A stretch of DNA of 64,000 bases from Armatimonadota bacterium (GTDB lineage: Bacteria > Armatimonadota > Fimbriimonadia > Fimbriimonadales > Fimbriimonadaceae): the NCBI GenBank assembly GCA_018268355.1, contig JAFDWR010000001.1, forward strand, positions 645,858 to 709,857, in the 5' to 3' direction. The notes beneath the pieces were generated by a model that ran no database searches, was not told the DNA's origin, and saw only the letters and a list, made by a program, of their open reading frames with translations. A program made the translations under genes and the position numbers. Positions 38,430-47,948 of this stretch are shown piece after piece (positions within the stretch are counted from its first letter, which is position 1; each line of letters begins with the position of its first letter).

Positions 38430-38936
38430 ATGAAGATCACCAAACTTTTTACGAGCCTCATCGTCGGCGCCTGCCTCGCAGTCAGCGCCTTTGCCCAGGA
38501 GAAGGATATTGTTGACACCGCCGTCGGTGCTGGCAAGTTCAAGACCCTCGTCGCCCTCGTCCAGAAGGCTGGCCTCGTCGATGTCCTCAAGGGCAAGGGT
38601 CCGTTCACCGTTTTCGCCCCGACCGATGCCGCTTTCGCGAAGCTCCCCAAGGCGCTCGTCGACAAGGTCGTGAACGACAAGGCTCTTCTCACCAAGATCC
38701 TCACCTACCATGTCCTCGCCGCCAACGTCATGAGCACCGACCTCAAGGACAAGCTGAAGGCCAAGACCGTCCAGGGCGAAGAGATCGTCGTCCGCATCAA
38801 GGGCAAGACCGTTCGATTCAACAAGTCGAACCTCGTCACCGCCGACATCAAGACCTCGAACGGCGTCATCCACGTCATCGACACGGTTCTCCTGCCGCCG
38901 AGCGTCGTCAAGGCCCTCGCCAAGAGCCACCACTAA
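38430..38936 (+). CDS. Secreted fasciclin (FAS1) domain protein
   Basis: This is a 168-aa exported protein. A signal peptide (MKITKLFTSLIVGACLAVSAFA) is followed by a single FAS1 domain: FKTLVALVQKAGLVDVLKGKGPFTVFAPTDAAFAKLP, the YHVL H-box region, then GVIHVIDTVLLPP. Single-FAS1 bacterial proteins are adhesion-like or stress-associated; the ligand is unknown. The ATG at 38430 begins the signal peptide with GAGAG upstream. It is monocistronic, with a strong terminator. Confidence 0.93.
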   Translation: MKITKLFTSLIVGACLAVSAFAQEKDIVDTAVGAGKFKTLVALVQKAGLVDVLKGKGPFTVFAPTDAAFAKLPKALVDKVVNDKALLTKILTYHVLAANVMSTDLKDKLKAKTVQGEEIVVRIKGKTVRFNKSNLVTADIKTSNGVIHVIDTVLLPPSVVKALAKSHH

Positions 38937-38988
38937 GATCGCCTTCCCTTACCGTTAGGACAATCCCTCCTGAACCCCCAAACAAGCG

Positions 38989-39030
38989 CCCCGCGGTTCG
39001 ATTCATTCGGACCCGGGGTGTCTTTTTTTT
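38989..39030 (+). terminator. Intrinsic terminator of the fasciclin gene
   Basis: A GC-rich 11-bp stem with one bulge (CCCCG and GGTTCG paired with CGGACC and CGGGG) is followed by eight T residues. Confidence 0.85.
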
Positions 39031-39034
39031 GTTC

Positions 39035-39940
39035 CTAAGGGTTCAGCTCGATGACGTTCGGCTTCCAGTCCAGCTTGTTCAGCGTGTCGAGGAAGTCCTG
39101 ATCCGTGATCTCGCTCGGCTTCTTCCCCAACAGCGCAACAATCACGGCTTCCATCACGTTCGTGGCGAAGGTCTCCCCGCCCATCATCGGCGTGGTCGTG
39201 ATAACCCGCTTCACGCCCGCCGCCTTGAACCGATCGAGGTCGGCCTTGCGCACCGTCTGGGTGAGTATCGTCTTTCCGGTCAGGTTGTCCGGTGAATACC
39301 GGAGGATATACAGCGTGTCGCCCGCGATGAGGGTCGATTCGTCGAAAGTCTTCTGGAACTTCGGGGTGCGCGTTTCCTGCTTTGCGCCCGTCGGATAGAA
39401 CCACTTGAACGGTAGCTTCGTGATGAGAGGCAGCGTGATCGCGCCGATGAGCTTGACCGTCTTGTACTTCCGAACCGGGATCGGGAGGCCGAGGCCGAAC
39501 ATGAGGTCGCCATAGACCACTTTCCCGCCGAGATCGCTCAACGCCTGGGCCATGCCGAACCGGTCCACCGCACCGACCAGCAAAACGTTTTCCTTCTTGA
39601 AGTCGACGATTCCCTCGTTTTGCAGCCGCTGGATCGTCGCCCGCTCCAGGGTGTGCTTCAGGCCGCTGCCATCGACTACCGGCGTCGTTTTCGCCCGCTG
39701 GGCGAGCTTGAGAATCTGCCGGAAGGCGTACCGCTTCTCGCCCACCACAAGCCAAATGTCGGCACCGCCGACACCCATGCAATCGACCTTGCCATCCAGG
39801 TCGGCAAACATCTGACCGAACTTCTCCAGGTCACCGTCGGTGCCGATGCGCTCGATCTTGAACGACTCGCCCAGGATCTCGACCTCTTGGCACTTGTTTC
39901 GCTTGCTCGAACCAAGCGACACGCTCACCACATGCTTCAT
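39035..39940 (-). CDS. Conserved protein of the family annotated as quinate 5-dehydrogenase
   Basis: This 301-aa protein opens MKHVVSVSLGSSKRNK and contains RIGTDGDLEKF, a glycine-rich VGGADIWLV segment and TTPVVDGSGLKHTLER. A Rossmann-like LLVGAVDRFGMAQALSDLG stretch and FKWFYPTGAKQE follow. These match a family carried in databases as quinate 5-dehydrogenase, but I know of no firm biochemical basis, and shikimate-pathway neighbours are absent. The ATG at 39940 is chosen because similarity begins there. It follows ridA by 8 bp. Confidence 0.7.
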   Translation of the reverse strand: MKHVVSVSLGSSKRNKCQEVEILGESFKIERIGTDGDLEKFGQMFADLDGKVDCMGVGGADIWLVVGEKRYAFRQILKLAQRAKTTPVVDGSGLKHTLERATIQRLQNEGIVDFKKENVLLVGAVDRFGMAQALSDLGGKVVYGDLMFGLGLPIPVRKYKTVKLIGAITLPLITKLPFKWFYPTGAKQETRTPKFQKTFDESTLIAGDTLYILRYSPDNLTGKTILTQTVRKADLDRFKAAGVKRVITTTPMMGGETFATNVMEAVIVALLGKKPSEITDQDFLDTLNKLDWKPNVIELNP

Positions 39941-39948
39941 TTCAAGTC

Positions 39949-40329
39949 CTAGAAGACGGCGACGGCTTCGATTTCGACGTCCGCACCACGCGGGAGTCCG
40001 CTGACCGCGAAGGTTGCGCGGGCAGGCGGCGCGCCGGTGAAGAACTCGGCATAAACCTGATTGACCTCGGCAAAGGCCTCCATGCTCGTGAGGAGGATCG
40101 TCGTCTTGACGATGTGGTCCATCGTGAGCCCTTGGGACTCGAGGACCGCCTTGAGGTTGGTGAGGCACTGCCGGGCCTGGGTTCCCGGTGCGCCGGTGAC
40201 CATATCACCAGCTGGGGTAAGCGGAATCTGGCCAGAAAGGAACAGGAGCTTCCCTTCCGCGATCATCGCTTGGCTGTAAGGGCCGACGGCAGCAGGGGCA
40301 TTCGAAGTGGAGACGGCTTCACGTCGCAT
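39949..40329 (-). CDS. ridA: RidA family 2-iminobutanoate/2-iminopropanoate deaminase
   Basis: This 126-aa Rid protein hydrolyses reactive enamine/imine intermediates made by PLP enzymes. It has APAAVGPYSQA, LFLSGQIPL and the signature PARATFAVSGLPRGADVEIEAVA, with the substrate-carboxylate Arg in RATF. Length and signature are typical. It probably shares a transcript with the downstream gene. Confidence 0.94.
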   Translation of the reverse strand: MRREAVSTSNAPAAVGPYSQAMIAEGKLLFLSGQIPLTPAGDMVTGAPGTQARQCLTNLKAVLESQGLTMDHIVKTTILLTSMEAFAEVNQVYAEFFTGAPPARATFAVSGLPRGADVEIEAVAVF

Positions 40330-40363
40330 GCCCCTACTTTAACCGGTCGGACCCCGCTCTTGC

Positions 40364-41044
<681 letters not shown>

Positions 41045-41198
41045 TATCGTTTGCTCCTACCGAACGGTTCCCACCGTTCCATTGTAGGACAACTTCACCC
41101 CAGAGCGGTTTCTTTGAGATGGGCAGAATGGGTATTATGTCCTTTCTGCACCTGTGACCAACGCCGGCCGAGGCGTTGCCAGGCTACCGAGGAACCCC

Positions 41199-43010
41199 TT
41201 GCCCAAGACGATTGAACTCAAGCCCGAAGAACTGCTCGCACGGTCGTATGTCGATCGACTCCTGCTCCGCCAGCTCGCCGAGATGGAGTCCGCGGTCAAG
41301 CTGAGTGAGCTTGCCGACCGACTGCAAACCCATGGTGTCGGCCTTGCCGCCGTCCGCTCTCTTCTTGCTTCAAACGCCGAGGCGTTTGCCTACCACGAGC
41401 GAAAGTGGGTCCCCGCCGCACGAATTCTTGGCTCCGGTCGCCCGTTCGCTTACGCGGTCGAGACCGCCCTCAACCAGTTTGGCCAGCCGACCCCGATCGA
41501 CCTTCTTGCCGCTGAAGTGGCCCGAAGCCGCGGAACCGAATACGAAGAAGAGCGCGAGCGCGTTCAGCGCATGGTCGACCGCGACCCGCTCCTCAGCGTC
41601 CACGGCGACGAAGTTGCCCTTCGCACCTGGTCGTTCGACGCCACCGATGAGGGACGCACCCGCGCTTATGCCAACAACGGCGTGAAGGCCGAAGATGTGG
41701 AAGCCCTTCGCGCCAAGCTCGGTGAAGTCGATTGGAAGAACCCCGAAGCCGTGCACAAGGCGGTCAAGGCCGCTGCCCCTGTGAGCATTAAGCTCCTCGG
41801 CGCAGTCGCTTGGAGCACGCTGAACAGCGAAGATCCTCGCTCGCCGCTCGTTTTTGACCCCGCTGCGTTCTACTGGATGACCGTACAAACCCCGGGCATC
41901 GTGAACGCTGCCGGCATGCTCGTCGCGCCGGAAGACGCCAAGAAGTGGGTCCAGGTCGCGGTGAAGCTCGCCGACAAGCTCGCTCCGTCGGTCGACGTGG
42001 AAGACGCGGTTGCGATTGAGGTCAAGCCAGCCGACACCCAGCGCATGGTCGAGAAGGTTCTCAGCAGCAGCACCTCGGTGACCGCGACCAAGCTCCTCGA
42101 AGAGTTTTACGAAATCACCGCTAGCAACAAGACGTTTGTCGATGACCTCGCCAACGTTTGCGACGCGCTCCGGGCCGATCCCAAGGTCCAATGGGTTGGC
42201 GGCGACCGATTCCGAAAGGCAGGCGATCAGCCTGACTTCATCTTCGAGACGCCCGAGCCGTTCTTCTTTGTCCAAACCACCAACGTGGATGAGGAAGGCG
42301 AACTCGTGGACGTCGAACTCATCGACGACGGTCTCAGCAGCTCGCTCCGAAAGCTCATCGTCCACCCGCTCGCAATGGACGTCCTCGACGAGGACATCGC
42401 CCCCGCGCCGAAGACGATGCCCGAAGAGGTTCGACTCGTTCTCAAGTCGATCCACCGCGAACTCGGCACGTTCCCGCTGGCTCAACTTCCGACGAGCTGG
42501 ATCGATGCACAGCCGCAGACCCAGGAGCTCATCTTCACCGATGCCGCCGGTCGCGAACTCGAAGTTTGGATGAACAGCGAGACCCGACTGATGTACGGCC
42601 TCTTCGATTGGTGGTTCGAGCAGCCGGTGGAAAGCGGTGCCGTCTTCACCCTCGCCCGAACGTCGAAGCCCAACGTCTTTGAATTCGCATGGATGGATCA
42701 GCCCGATCCCGTCGTCTACATCTCGAGCCAGCGAATGGAAGAGCTGCGCAACCTCGGTGCCGAGCACGAAGGCGAATCCACGCTGAAGCTGCTCATCGCC
42801 GTGATGTCGCACTGGCCGAAGGGTGCGGACTACCTCACCATCCTCGCCGAGCTCAACGTGGCCCGAAGAGCAAGCCGACGACTCGTCGCTTCGCTCCTCA
42901 GCAGCTACCAGTGCTTCTACCAGCGATCGGGTAGCCCGGTCTGGCACTTCGACAACAAGAAGGTGGACCAAGGCTTCGATAAGTCGAAGAAGAAGTTCAT
43001 CAAGAGGTAA
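41199..43010 (+). CDS. Large protein of unknown function upstream of rpsT
   Basis: This is a soluble protein of about 603 aa with no signal peptide, membrane helix or recognised catalytic motif. The N-terminal 150 residues are helical with winged-helix-like spacing (AVKLSELADRLQTHGVGLAAVRSLL, then PTPIDLLAAEVARSRG). A similar helical module recurs near the end (DYLTILAELNVARRASRRLVASLL). The C-terminus is strongly basic. The start is uncertain: TTG at 41199 has GAGGA 6 nt upstream, while GTG at 41154 gives 15 more residues but no ribosome binding site. A nucleic-acid-related role is only a guess. Confidence 0.7.
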   Translation: MPKTIELKPEELLARSYVDRLLLRQLAEMESAVKLSELADRLQTHGVGLAAVRSLLASNAEAFAYHERKWVPAARILGSGRPFAYAVETALNQFGQPTPIDLLAAEVARSRGTEYEEERERVQRMVDRDPLLSVHGDEVALRTWSFDATDEGRTRAYANNGVKAEDVEALRAKLGEVDWKNPEAVHKAVKAAAPVSIKLLGAVAWSTLNSEDPRSPLVFDPAAFYWMTVQTPGIVNAAGMLVAPEDAKKWVQVAVKLADKLAPSVDVEDAVAIEVKPADTQRMVEKVLSSSTSVTATKLLEEFYEITASNKTFVDDLANVCDALRADPKVQWVGGDRFRKAGDQPDFIFETPEPFFFVQTTNVDEEGELVDVELIDDGLSSSLRKLIVHPLAMDVLDEDIAPAPKTMPEEVRLVLKSIHRELGTFPLAQLPTSWIDAQPQTQELIFTDAAGRELEVWMNSETRLMYGLFDWWFEQPVESGAVFTLARTSKPNVFEFAWMDQPDPVVYISSQRMEELRNLGAEHEGESTLKLLIAVMSHWPKGADYLTILAELNVARRASRRLVASLLSSYQCFYQRSGSPVWHFDNKKVDQGFDKSKKKFIKR

Positions 43011-43058
43011 ATCTCGCGCAGATTGGGTACAATGCGCCGACAAGACTAACGAATCGAT

Positions 43059-43334
43059 ATGGCAAACAAGAAGTCAAGTAAGAAAGACCTGCGACGAATC
43101 GCAAAGCGACGCGTTCAGAACCAAGAGCTCCGAACCTCGCTCAAGACCTACGTCAAGAAGGTCCGAACCGCGATCACCGGTGGCGACAGCACTGCGGTGG
43201 CGACGACCCTCACCGCTGCGGTCAAGAACCTCGACAAGGCAGCCAAGCGAGGCGTCATCCACAAGAACGCCGCTGCTCGACGCAAGAGCCGCATCGCTCG
43301 CGCCGCCAACAAGGCGCTCGCCGCTTCCAAGTAA
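43059..43334 (+). CDS. rpsT: 30S ribosomal protein bS20
   Basis: This 91-aa S20 begins MANKKSSKKDLRRIAKRRVQNQ and ends HKNAAARRKSRIARAANKAL, typical of the helical family. A TACAAT box (43028-43033) just upstream suggests its own promoter. A strong terminator follows. Confidence 0.97.
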   Translation: MANKKSSKKDLRRIAKRRVQNQELRTSLKTYVKKVRTAITGGDSTAVATTLTAAVKNLDKAAKRGVIHKNAAARRKSRIARAANKALAASK

Positions 43335-43347
43335 GCAGCAAAAAATC

Positions 43348-43379
43348 AAAGCCGCTTGAGGAATCCTCAAGCGGCTTTT
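43348..43379 (+). terminator. Intrinsic terminator of rpsT
   Basis: A perfect 14-bp stem (43348-43361 with 43365-43378) with a 3-nt loop includes T-rich closing positions. Its A-rich left side also allows use by pilT on the other strand. Confidence 0.88.
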
Positions 43380-43403
43380 GTCATTTGTCCCTGTCCCCCG
43401 GGG

Positions 43404-44870
43404 CTACATTCCCTTCGCGAGTCGGGCAAAGGTCTCCCGGTCCACCGCACGCATCAAAGCCTCGTCGTAGCTGACGTTGCCATTCTTATAGTGGTGGGCG
43501 AGCGAGCTATCCAGGGTCTGCATTCCCACGCTTGCATTCGTCTCGATGATCGAATACATCTGGTGGGTCTTCCCTTCTCGGATCAGGTTCTTGATGGCGG
43601 GAGTGCCCACCATGATCTCAATCGCGGCGACGCGGCCGCCACCGAGCCTCGGAAGCAGCTGCTGGCTCACAACGCCTTCCAGCGTGTTGCCGAGGAGGAC
43701 GCGGATCTGGTCCTGCTGGTCGCTCGGGAAGACGTCGATGATTCGGTCAATCGTCGCCGGGGCATTGCGGGTGTGCAACGTACCGAAGACAAGGTGACCG
43801 GTTTCAGCGAGCGTCAGCGCGGCCTCGATCGTCTCGAGGTCACGAAGTTCACCGACGAGGATGATGTCGGGGTCTTCTCGGAGCACGGCGCGCAGGGCGG
43901 CATGGAACGAGAACGTGTCCGCGTGAAGTTCGCGCTGGTTGACCATGCACTTGTTGTGGTTGTGCAGGTACTCAATCGGGTCCTCCATCGTAATGATGTG
44001 GCCGTCACGGTTGCGGTTGATGTCGTCGATCATCGTGGCGATCGTCGTCGACTTACCCGAACCCGTCGGTCCCGTCACGAGGACAAGGCCGCTGATGCGC
44101 TTGCTGATCTCGCGGATGACCGGCGGCAGACCCAGGCTCTCAAAGCTCGGAATCTTGGTCGGAATCGTTCGCATCGCCGCCGCGACCGAGCCGCGCTGAA
44201 CGTAGACGTTCAATCGGAATCGGGCCGTGTTCTTGATGCTGTAGGCGCAGTCAAGCTCGTGGGTCTGCTCAAACTTCTGGATGCTCTCGTCGCTGAGGAT
44301 TTCGTAGATCAGGCGGCGCGTGTCCTCGGCGGTCAGGACGCTGTACGGCAGAGGCAAAATTTCGCCGTCCTGGCGGACCATCGGAGGCAGACCGACCGTA
44401 AGGTGGATGTCGCTCGCCTTACGCTCGAGCGCCATGCGCAGCACGTCGTCGAGGTGAACGTCCTCAATCGGCTTGGCATCGCTGACCTCCATCATCGGAC
44501 CGAGGGGGTCAACCTGGTCGTAGCGGTGGTCGCTGACGTCAATCTTGTGGACCGACGGATCGACGGTGATCGGCTTGTAGTTGGACATCATCGCCTCGTG
44601 GTCAGACTTGTCCACGCGGTCGAGGTCCTGGAGCAGCCGATTCGCTTCTTCCTGGAGGGGCGTCTTCGCCACCGGCAGCGGTGCTAGTGGCTCGATCACC
44701 GGTTCTGGAGTCGTCGATGGGTTCTCATCCGCAAAGTTATAGACCAGCGACTCAACGGGAGCCGGGGGAACGCCGGTCGTCGGGGCCACTGGCGGCGCCT
44801 CAGGCTTGGGTGCCTGGGGCTTTTCCTCCGAACCCGGAATGAGTTGATTCCAATTGAATTCGCTCGCCAT
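43404..44870 (-). CDS. pilT: PilT-type pilus retraction ATPase with N-terminal extension
   Basis: This 488-aa secretion-superfamily hexameric ATPase has Walker A GPTGSGKST at about residues 267-275, the Asp box VLREDPDIILVGELRD and the His box GHLVFGTLHTRNA. It also has the PilT-type AIRxGK-like segment IKNLIREGKTHQM. The PilT core of about 350 aa is preceded by about 135 residues of proline- and glutamate-rich sequence. The ATG at 44870 is preferred; an in-frame ATG lies 18 bp upstream. It is related to twitching or pilus retraction and may act with the prepilin at 40364. Confidence 0.92.
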   Translation of the reverse strand: MASEFNWNQLIPGSEEKPQAPKPEAPPVAPTTGVPPAPVESLVYNFADENPSTTPEPVIEPLAPLPVAKTPLQEEANRLLQDLDRVDKSDHEAMMSNYKPITVDPSVHKIDVSDHRYDQVDPLGPMMEVSDAKPIEDVHLDDVLRMALERKASDIHLTVGLPPMVRQDGEILPLPYSVLTAEDTRRLIYEILSDESIQKFEQTHELDCAYSIKNTARFRLNVYVQRGSVAAAMRTIPTKIPSFESLGLPPVIREISKRISGLVLVTGPTGSGKSTTIATMIDDINRNRDGHIITMEDPIEYLHNHNKCMVNQRELHADTFSFHAALRAVLREDPDIILVGELRDLETIEAALTLAETGHLVFGTLHTRNAPATIDRIIDVFPSDQQDQIRVLLGNTLEGVVSQQLLPRLGGGRVAAIEIMVGTPAIKNLIREGKTHQMYSIIETNASVGMQTLDSSLAHHYKNGNVSYDEALMRAVDRETFARLAKGM

Positions 44871-44920
44871 AGTGGGGCCATTCCACATTTGGCGGGGTTT
44901 TTCGAAAACAATTTTAGTGA

Positions 44921-45916
44921 TTATCGAACGGGCCAGCCCATCGCGCTCTTCACCATCCGCATCGTCTCCGAGGCGACCTCACGGGCGCGCTCTGCCCCGT
45001 CGGCGAGAATCGCTTCAATCGCGGCGTCGTCAAGTTCGGCGCGTCGCTCACGCATCGGTCGCAGCATCTCGTTCAGGCACTCCGTGAGCTCCTTCTTGTT
45101 CTGCATGCAACCACGTTCGCCCGCACGGTCCTCTTCCCACTGGGTCTGCCACTGAGGCGAGTACAGCTTGAGGTACTGGCACACCGCGCAGCCTTCCGGG
45201 ATCCCAGGATCGGTCTTTCGCATCTTCGTCGGCGTGGTGAAGGCCGATTTGATCTTCGCCGCCGTCTCGTCCTCGGTGTCGGAAAGGTAGATGCAGTTGT
45301 CGTACGACTTGCTCATCTTCCGCATGTCGAGGCCGGGCACCTTCGCACGGGTCTCGTCCTTCGGGATCAGATACCTGTAGGGTGTAAAGACCTCTTGACC
45401 GTACAGCCGGTTGAACCGGGTGCCGATGTCGTTGCCGATCTCGAGGTGGGGAGCTTGGTCGCGGCCCACCGGAACGCCCATCGGGCGATACAGCAAGATG
45501 TCGGCGGTCTGGAGCACCGGATAGCCGAGAAGGCCGTAAGGTTCGCGCTCTGCGCCGCCCATGTCGTCCTTTTTCTCCTTGTAGGTTGGCACCCGTTCCA
45601 GCCAGCCCAGCGGGGTGATCATGCTGAACAGGAGGTGGAGCTCGGCGTGCTCGGTGACGTCGGACTGTCGGAACACGACACTGCGCTTGGGGTCGATGCC
45701 CGCCGCAACGTAGTCCTTGGCGACCTCCCTTGCGTTCACCGCGACCTGAGCGGCATCCTCGTACATCGTGGTCAGGGCGTGGTAGTCGGCGACCATGCAG
45801 AACATGTCGTAGCCTTCTTCCTGCATGTCCACCCAGCTCCGCAAGGCACCCTCGTAGTTGCCGATGTGAAGTCGGGGGTTCGAAGACCGCATGCCGCTGA
45901 GTACGCGCTTGTTCAT
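44921..45916 (-). CDS. trpS: Tryptophanyl-tRNA synthetase
   Basis: This 331-aa class Ic synthetase has the HIGH-like LHIGN at residues 16-20, KMSKS in RKMSKSYDN at about residue 205, and the PVGRDQAPHLEI tryptophan-site motif. The anticodon region carries four cysteines (spacing C-x2-C-x23-C-x9-C), partly recalling Fe-S TrpRS enzymes but not matching their spacing. It is the last gene of the lysA-M50-trpS cluster, 6 bp after the protease. Confidence 0.96.
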   Translation of the reverse strand: MNKRVLSGMRSSNPRLHIGNYEGALRSWVDMQEEGYDMFCMVADYHALTTMYEDAAQVAVNAREVAKDYVAAGIDPKRSVVFRQSDVTEHAELHLLFSMITPLGWLERVPTYKEKKDDMGGAEREPYGLLGYPVLQTADILLYRPMGVPVGRDQAPHLEIGNDIGTRFNRLYGQEVFTPYRYLIPKDETRAKVPGLDMRKMSKSYDNCIYLSDTEDETAAKIKSAFTTPTKMRKTDPGIPEGCAVCQYLKLYSPQWQTQWEEDRAGERGCMQNKKELTECLNEMLRPMRERRAELDDAAIEAILADGAERAREVASETMRMVKSAMGWPVR

Positions 45917-45922
45917 TGAGTT

Positions 45923-46597
45923 TTATTTGATGCCGAAGAAGAACTTGGCAAGGCCGATGATCACAGGAGCAATGAGCTTGCTGATCACGTCGAACTGCCG
46001 AGGAAGAAGGATAAGGGCAAGGAGAATGATGCTGCCGTATGTTCGGTTGAACCGGTACCAGCGGAAGCGGAGATTCTCGGGCAGGAACGCGCCCACCAGC
46101 CAGTGGCCATCAAGAGGGCCGAGGGGGATGAGGTTGAACACCATCATGCCGATGTTGATCAGCACTCCAAGCGCAAAGAACGTGAGGAGAACGTTGCCTG
46201 CTGAATGCCCCAGCATCCCTGCGATGTCCTCTTTGCTCGCTCCGAGGAGCCGAAATGCAAGCGCAAAGATACACGCGAGCAACAGGTTCATCATGGGACC
46301 CGCAAGGACGCTGATGAAGTGATCCCACCGGGGATTTTTCATCTTGTCTGGGCGGACCATGACCGGCTTACCCCAGCCGATGCCAACCCCCGCGATGATG
46401 GTCACGAGGAACATCACGGTGCCGAGCGGATCGAGGTGGGCCAGCGGGTTGAGCGTGACCCTTCCCTGCATGCGCGGGGTCAAGTCGCCGGCAAGGTCGG
46501 CGAACTTCGCGTGACCGTACTCATGCAGCCCGACGCTGATCACCACCACCACAAAGGCGATGGCAACGTACATCCAGTCGATGTTGCTGAAGTTCAT
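45923..46597 (-). CDS. Site-2-protease-family membrane metalloprotease (M50, short type)
   Basis: This 224-aa integral membrane protease has zinc ligands in HEYGH (His25, Glu26, His29) and the second motif NLIPLGPLDG. About five hydrophobic segments are visible and there is no PDZ domain. This short M50B form resembles Rip2-like proteins of unknown substrate, distinct from RseP encoded at 49067. It sits 2 bp after lysA, so it is co-translated or co-transcribed with it. Confidence 0.92.
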   Translation of the reverse strand: MNFSNIDWMYVAIAFVVVVISVGLHEYGHAKFADLAGDLTPRMQGRVTLNPLAHLDPLGTVMFLVTIIAGVGIGWGKPVMVRPDKMKNPRWDHFISVLAGPMMNLLLACIFALAFRLLGASKEDIAGMLGHSAGNVLLTFFALGVLINIGMMVFNLIPLGPLDGHWLVGAFLPENLRFRWYRFNRTYGSIILLALILLPRQFDVISKLIAPVIIGLAKFFFGIK

Positions 46598-46599
46598 TG

Positions 46600-47907
46600 T
46601 TATCCGGTGGGTCCGATCCTACGCTCCCTAGCGAAGATTGTGTCCCAATTCTCACGGTCCTGCACGAGTACGGGGCCATCCGGGCGCAGGAGCACAGTAG
46701 CAGGGCGCGCGAAGCGGTTGTAGTTGCTCGCCATTGAGGCGTTGTAAGCCCCGGTGCTGAGGGCCACGAGGAGGTCGCCTTCGGCGGCTGCCACCGGCAT
46801 CTCGACGTTGCTAAAGAGGTGGTCGACTTCGCAATGCGCGCCGTAGACCTCGGCCGTCCGAACGCCATCAAGGTCAAACGAGACTGCGCCTGGGCCATCG
46901 GTCACGTAAGCGTAGTTCGAGGCGCGGAACCAATCGGTGCGATAGTTCGCCCCATAGAGCGCGGGGCGAGGGTTGTCGCTCAGTCCGCCATCGACGGAGA
47001 CGAACGGCACGCCGCTGACTTCCTTGATCGTCTCGACGCGGTAGATCGTCACGCCTGCATCGGCGACGAGGGAGCGTCCTGGCTCTTGCTGGAGCTGGAT
47101 CGAGTCGGGCACTCTCGCCCGCACCGCACCCACGAGCTGACGGCAATACTCCGCGATGCTCAGCGGTTGGGGGTCTCCGGCATAGGCCACGCCGAGCCCG
47201 CCCCCCAAGTTCAAGATCTGGAAGGCAAACCCAATCTTTTCCGCCATCGCGGTGCCGAATTCTGCCATCCGAATCGCGGCATCCACCTGCGCTTCGGGAT
47301 CCAAAAGCTGGGAGCCGACGTGTCCGTGCAACCCGACAATCGGCAGACCTGCACGAATCATGAGCTTCAGCGCCTGCTCGGCCGAGCCCTCCAAGATTGA
47401 TAGCCCAAACTTGGTGTCTTCGTGGCCGGTACTGATCTTCTCGTGGGTCTCGGGCTGGACGCTCGGGTTCAACCGCAAAAGCAACTTTGTATTCTTGAAC
47501 TTAGACTTTCGGTCCGCCAACCGCTGGGCTTCTGTTAAGGAATCAACGACAATCTTGCCTATTCCCTCCTCCAGGGCGCGGTCGAGCAGTGCATTCGACT
47601 TTGCGTTGCCGTGGAGGTGGCATTCGGCGGCCGGGACACCTGCCCTTAGGGCGGCTTCCAACTCGCCTTCGCTTGCAACGTCGATCGTGAAGCCCTCCTG
47701 GTGCAAGATCTCGATCACGGCAAGCGTGGAGTTGGCTTTGCTCGCATAGCTGAGAATCGAGCCGGGGGCAGCAGACTTGAACGACTCGCGATAAGCGCGA
47801 GCCCGGGAGCGAATGGTGGCCTCATCGAGGACATACAGAGGGGTTCCGAAGCGGTCGGCCAAATCCCAGGCTTGGCCCGACTCAAGACGGAACGGAACTT
47901 CGTCCAT
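46600..47907 (-). CDS. lysA: Diaminopimelate decarboxylase
   Basis: LysA makes L-lysine from meso-diaminopimelate with PLP. The 435-aa fold type III enzyme has the PLP lysine Lys57 in SYASKAN, HGHVGSQ, the phosphate-binding LGGGLGV, EPGRSLVADAG, and the C-terminal CEVDHLF and STGAYN motifs. It heads a three-gene operon with an M50 protease and trpS and is divergent from dxr. Confidence 0.96.
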   Translation of the reverse strand: MDEVPFRLESGQAWDLADRFGTPLYVLDEATIRSRARAYRESFKSAAPGSILSYASKANSTLAVIEILHQEGFTIDVASEGELEAALRAGVPAAECHLHGNAKSNALLDRALEEGIGKIVVDSLTEAQRLADRKSKFKNTKLLLRLNPSVQPETHEKISTGHEDTKFGLSILEGSAEQALKLMIRAGLPIVGLHGHVGSQLLDPEAQVDAAIRMAEFGTAMAEKIGFAFQILNLGGGLGVAYAGDPQPLSIAEYCRQLVGAVRARVPDSIQLQQEPGRSLVADAGVTIYRVETIKEVSGVPFVSVDGGLSDNPRPALYGANYRTDWFRASNYAYVTDGPGAVSFDLDGVRTAEVYGAHCEVDHLFSNVEMPVAAAEGDLLVALSTGAYNASMASNYNRFARPATVLLRPDGPVLVQDRENWDTIFARERRIGPTG

Positions 47908-47948
47908 TCACCCATTATGCCCGCCAACCCACAAGCTACACTTAGGCG

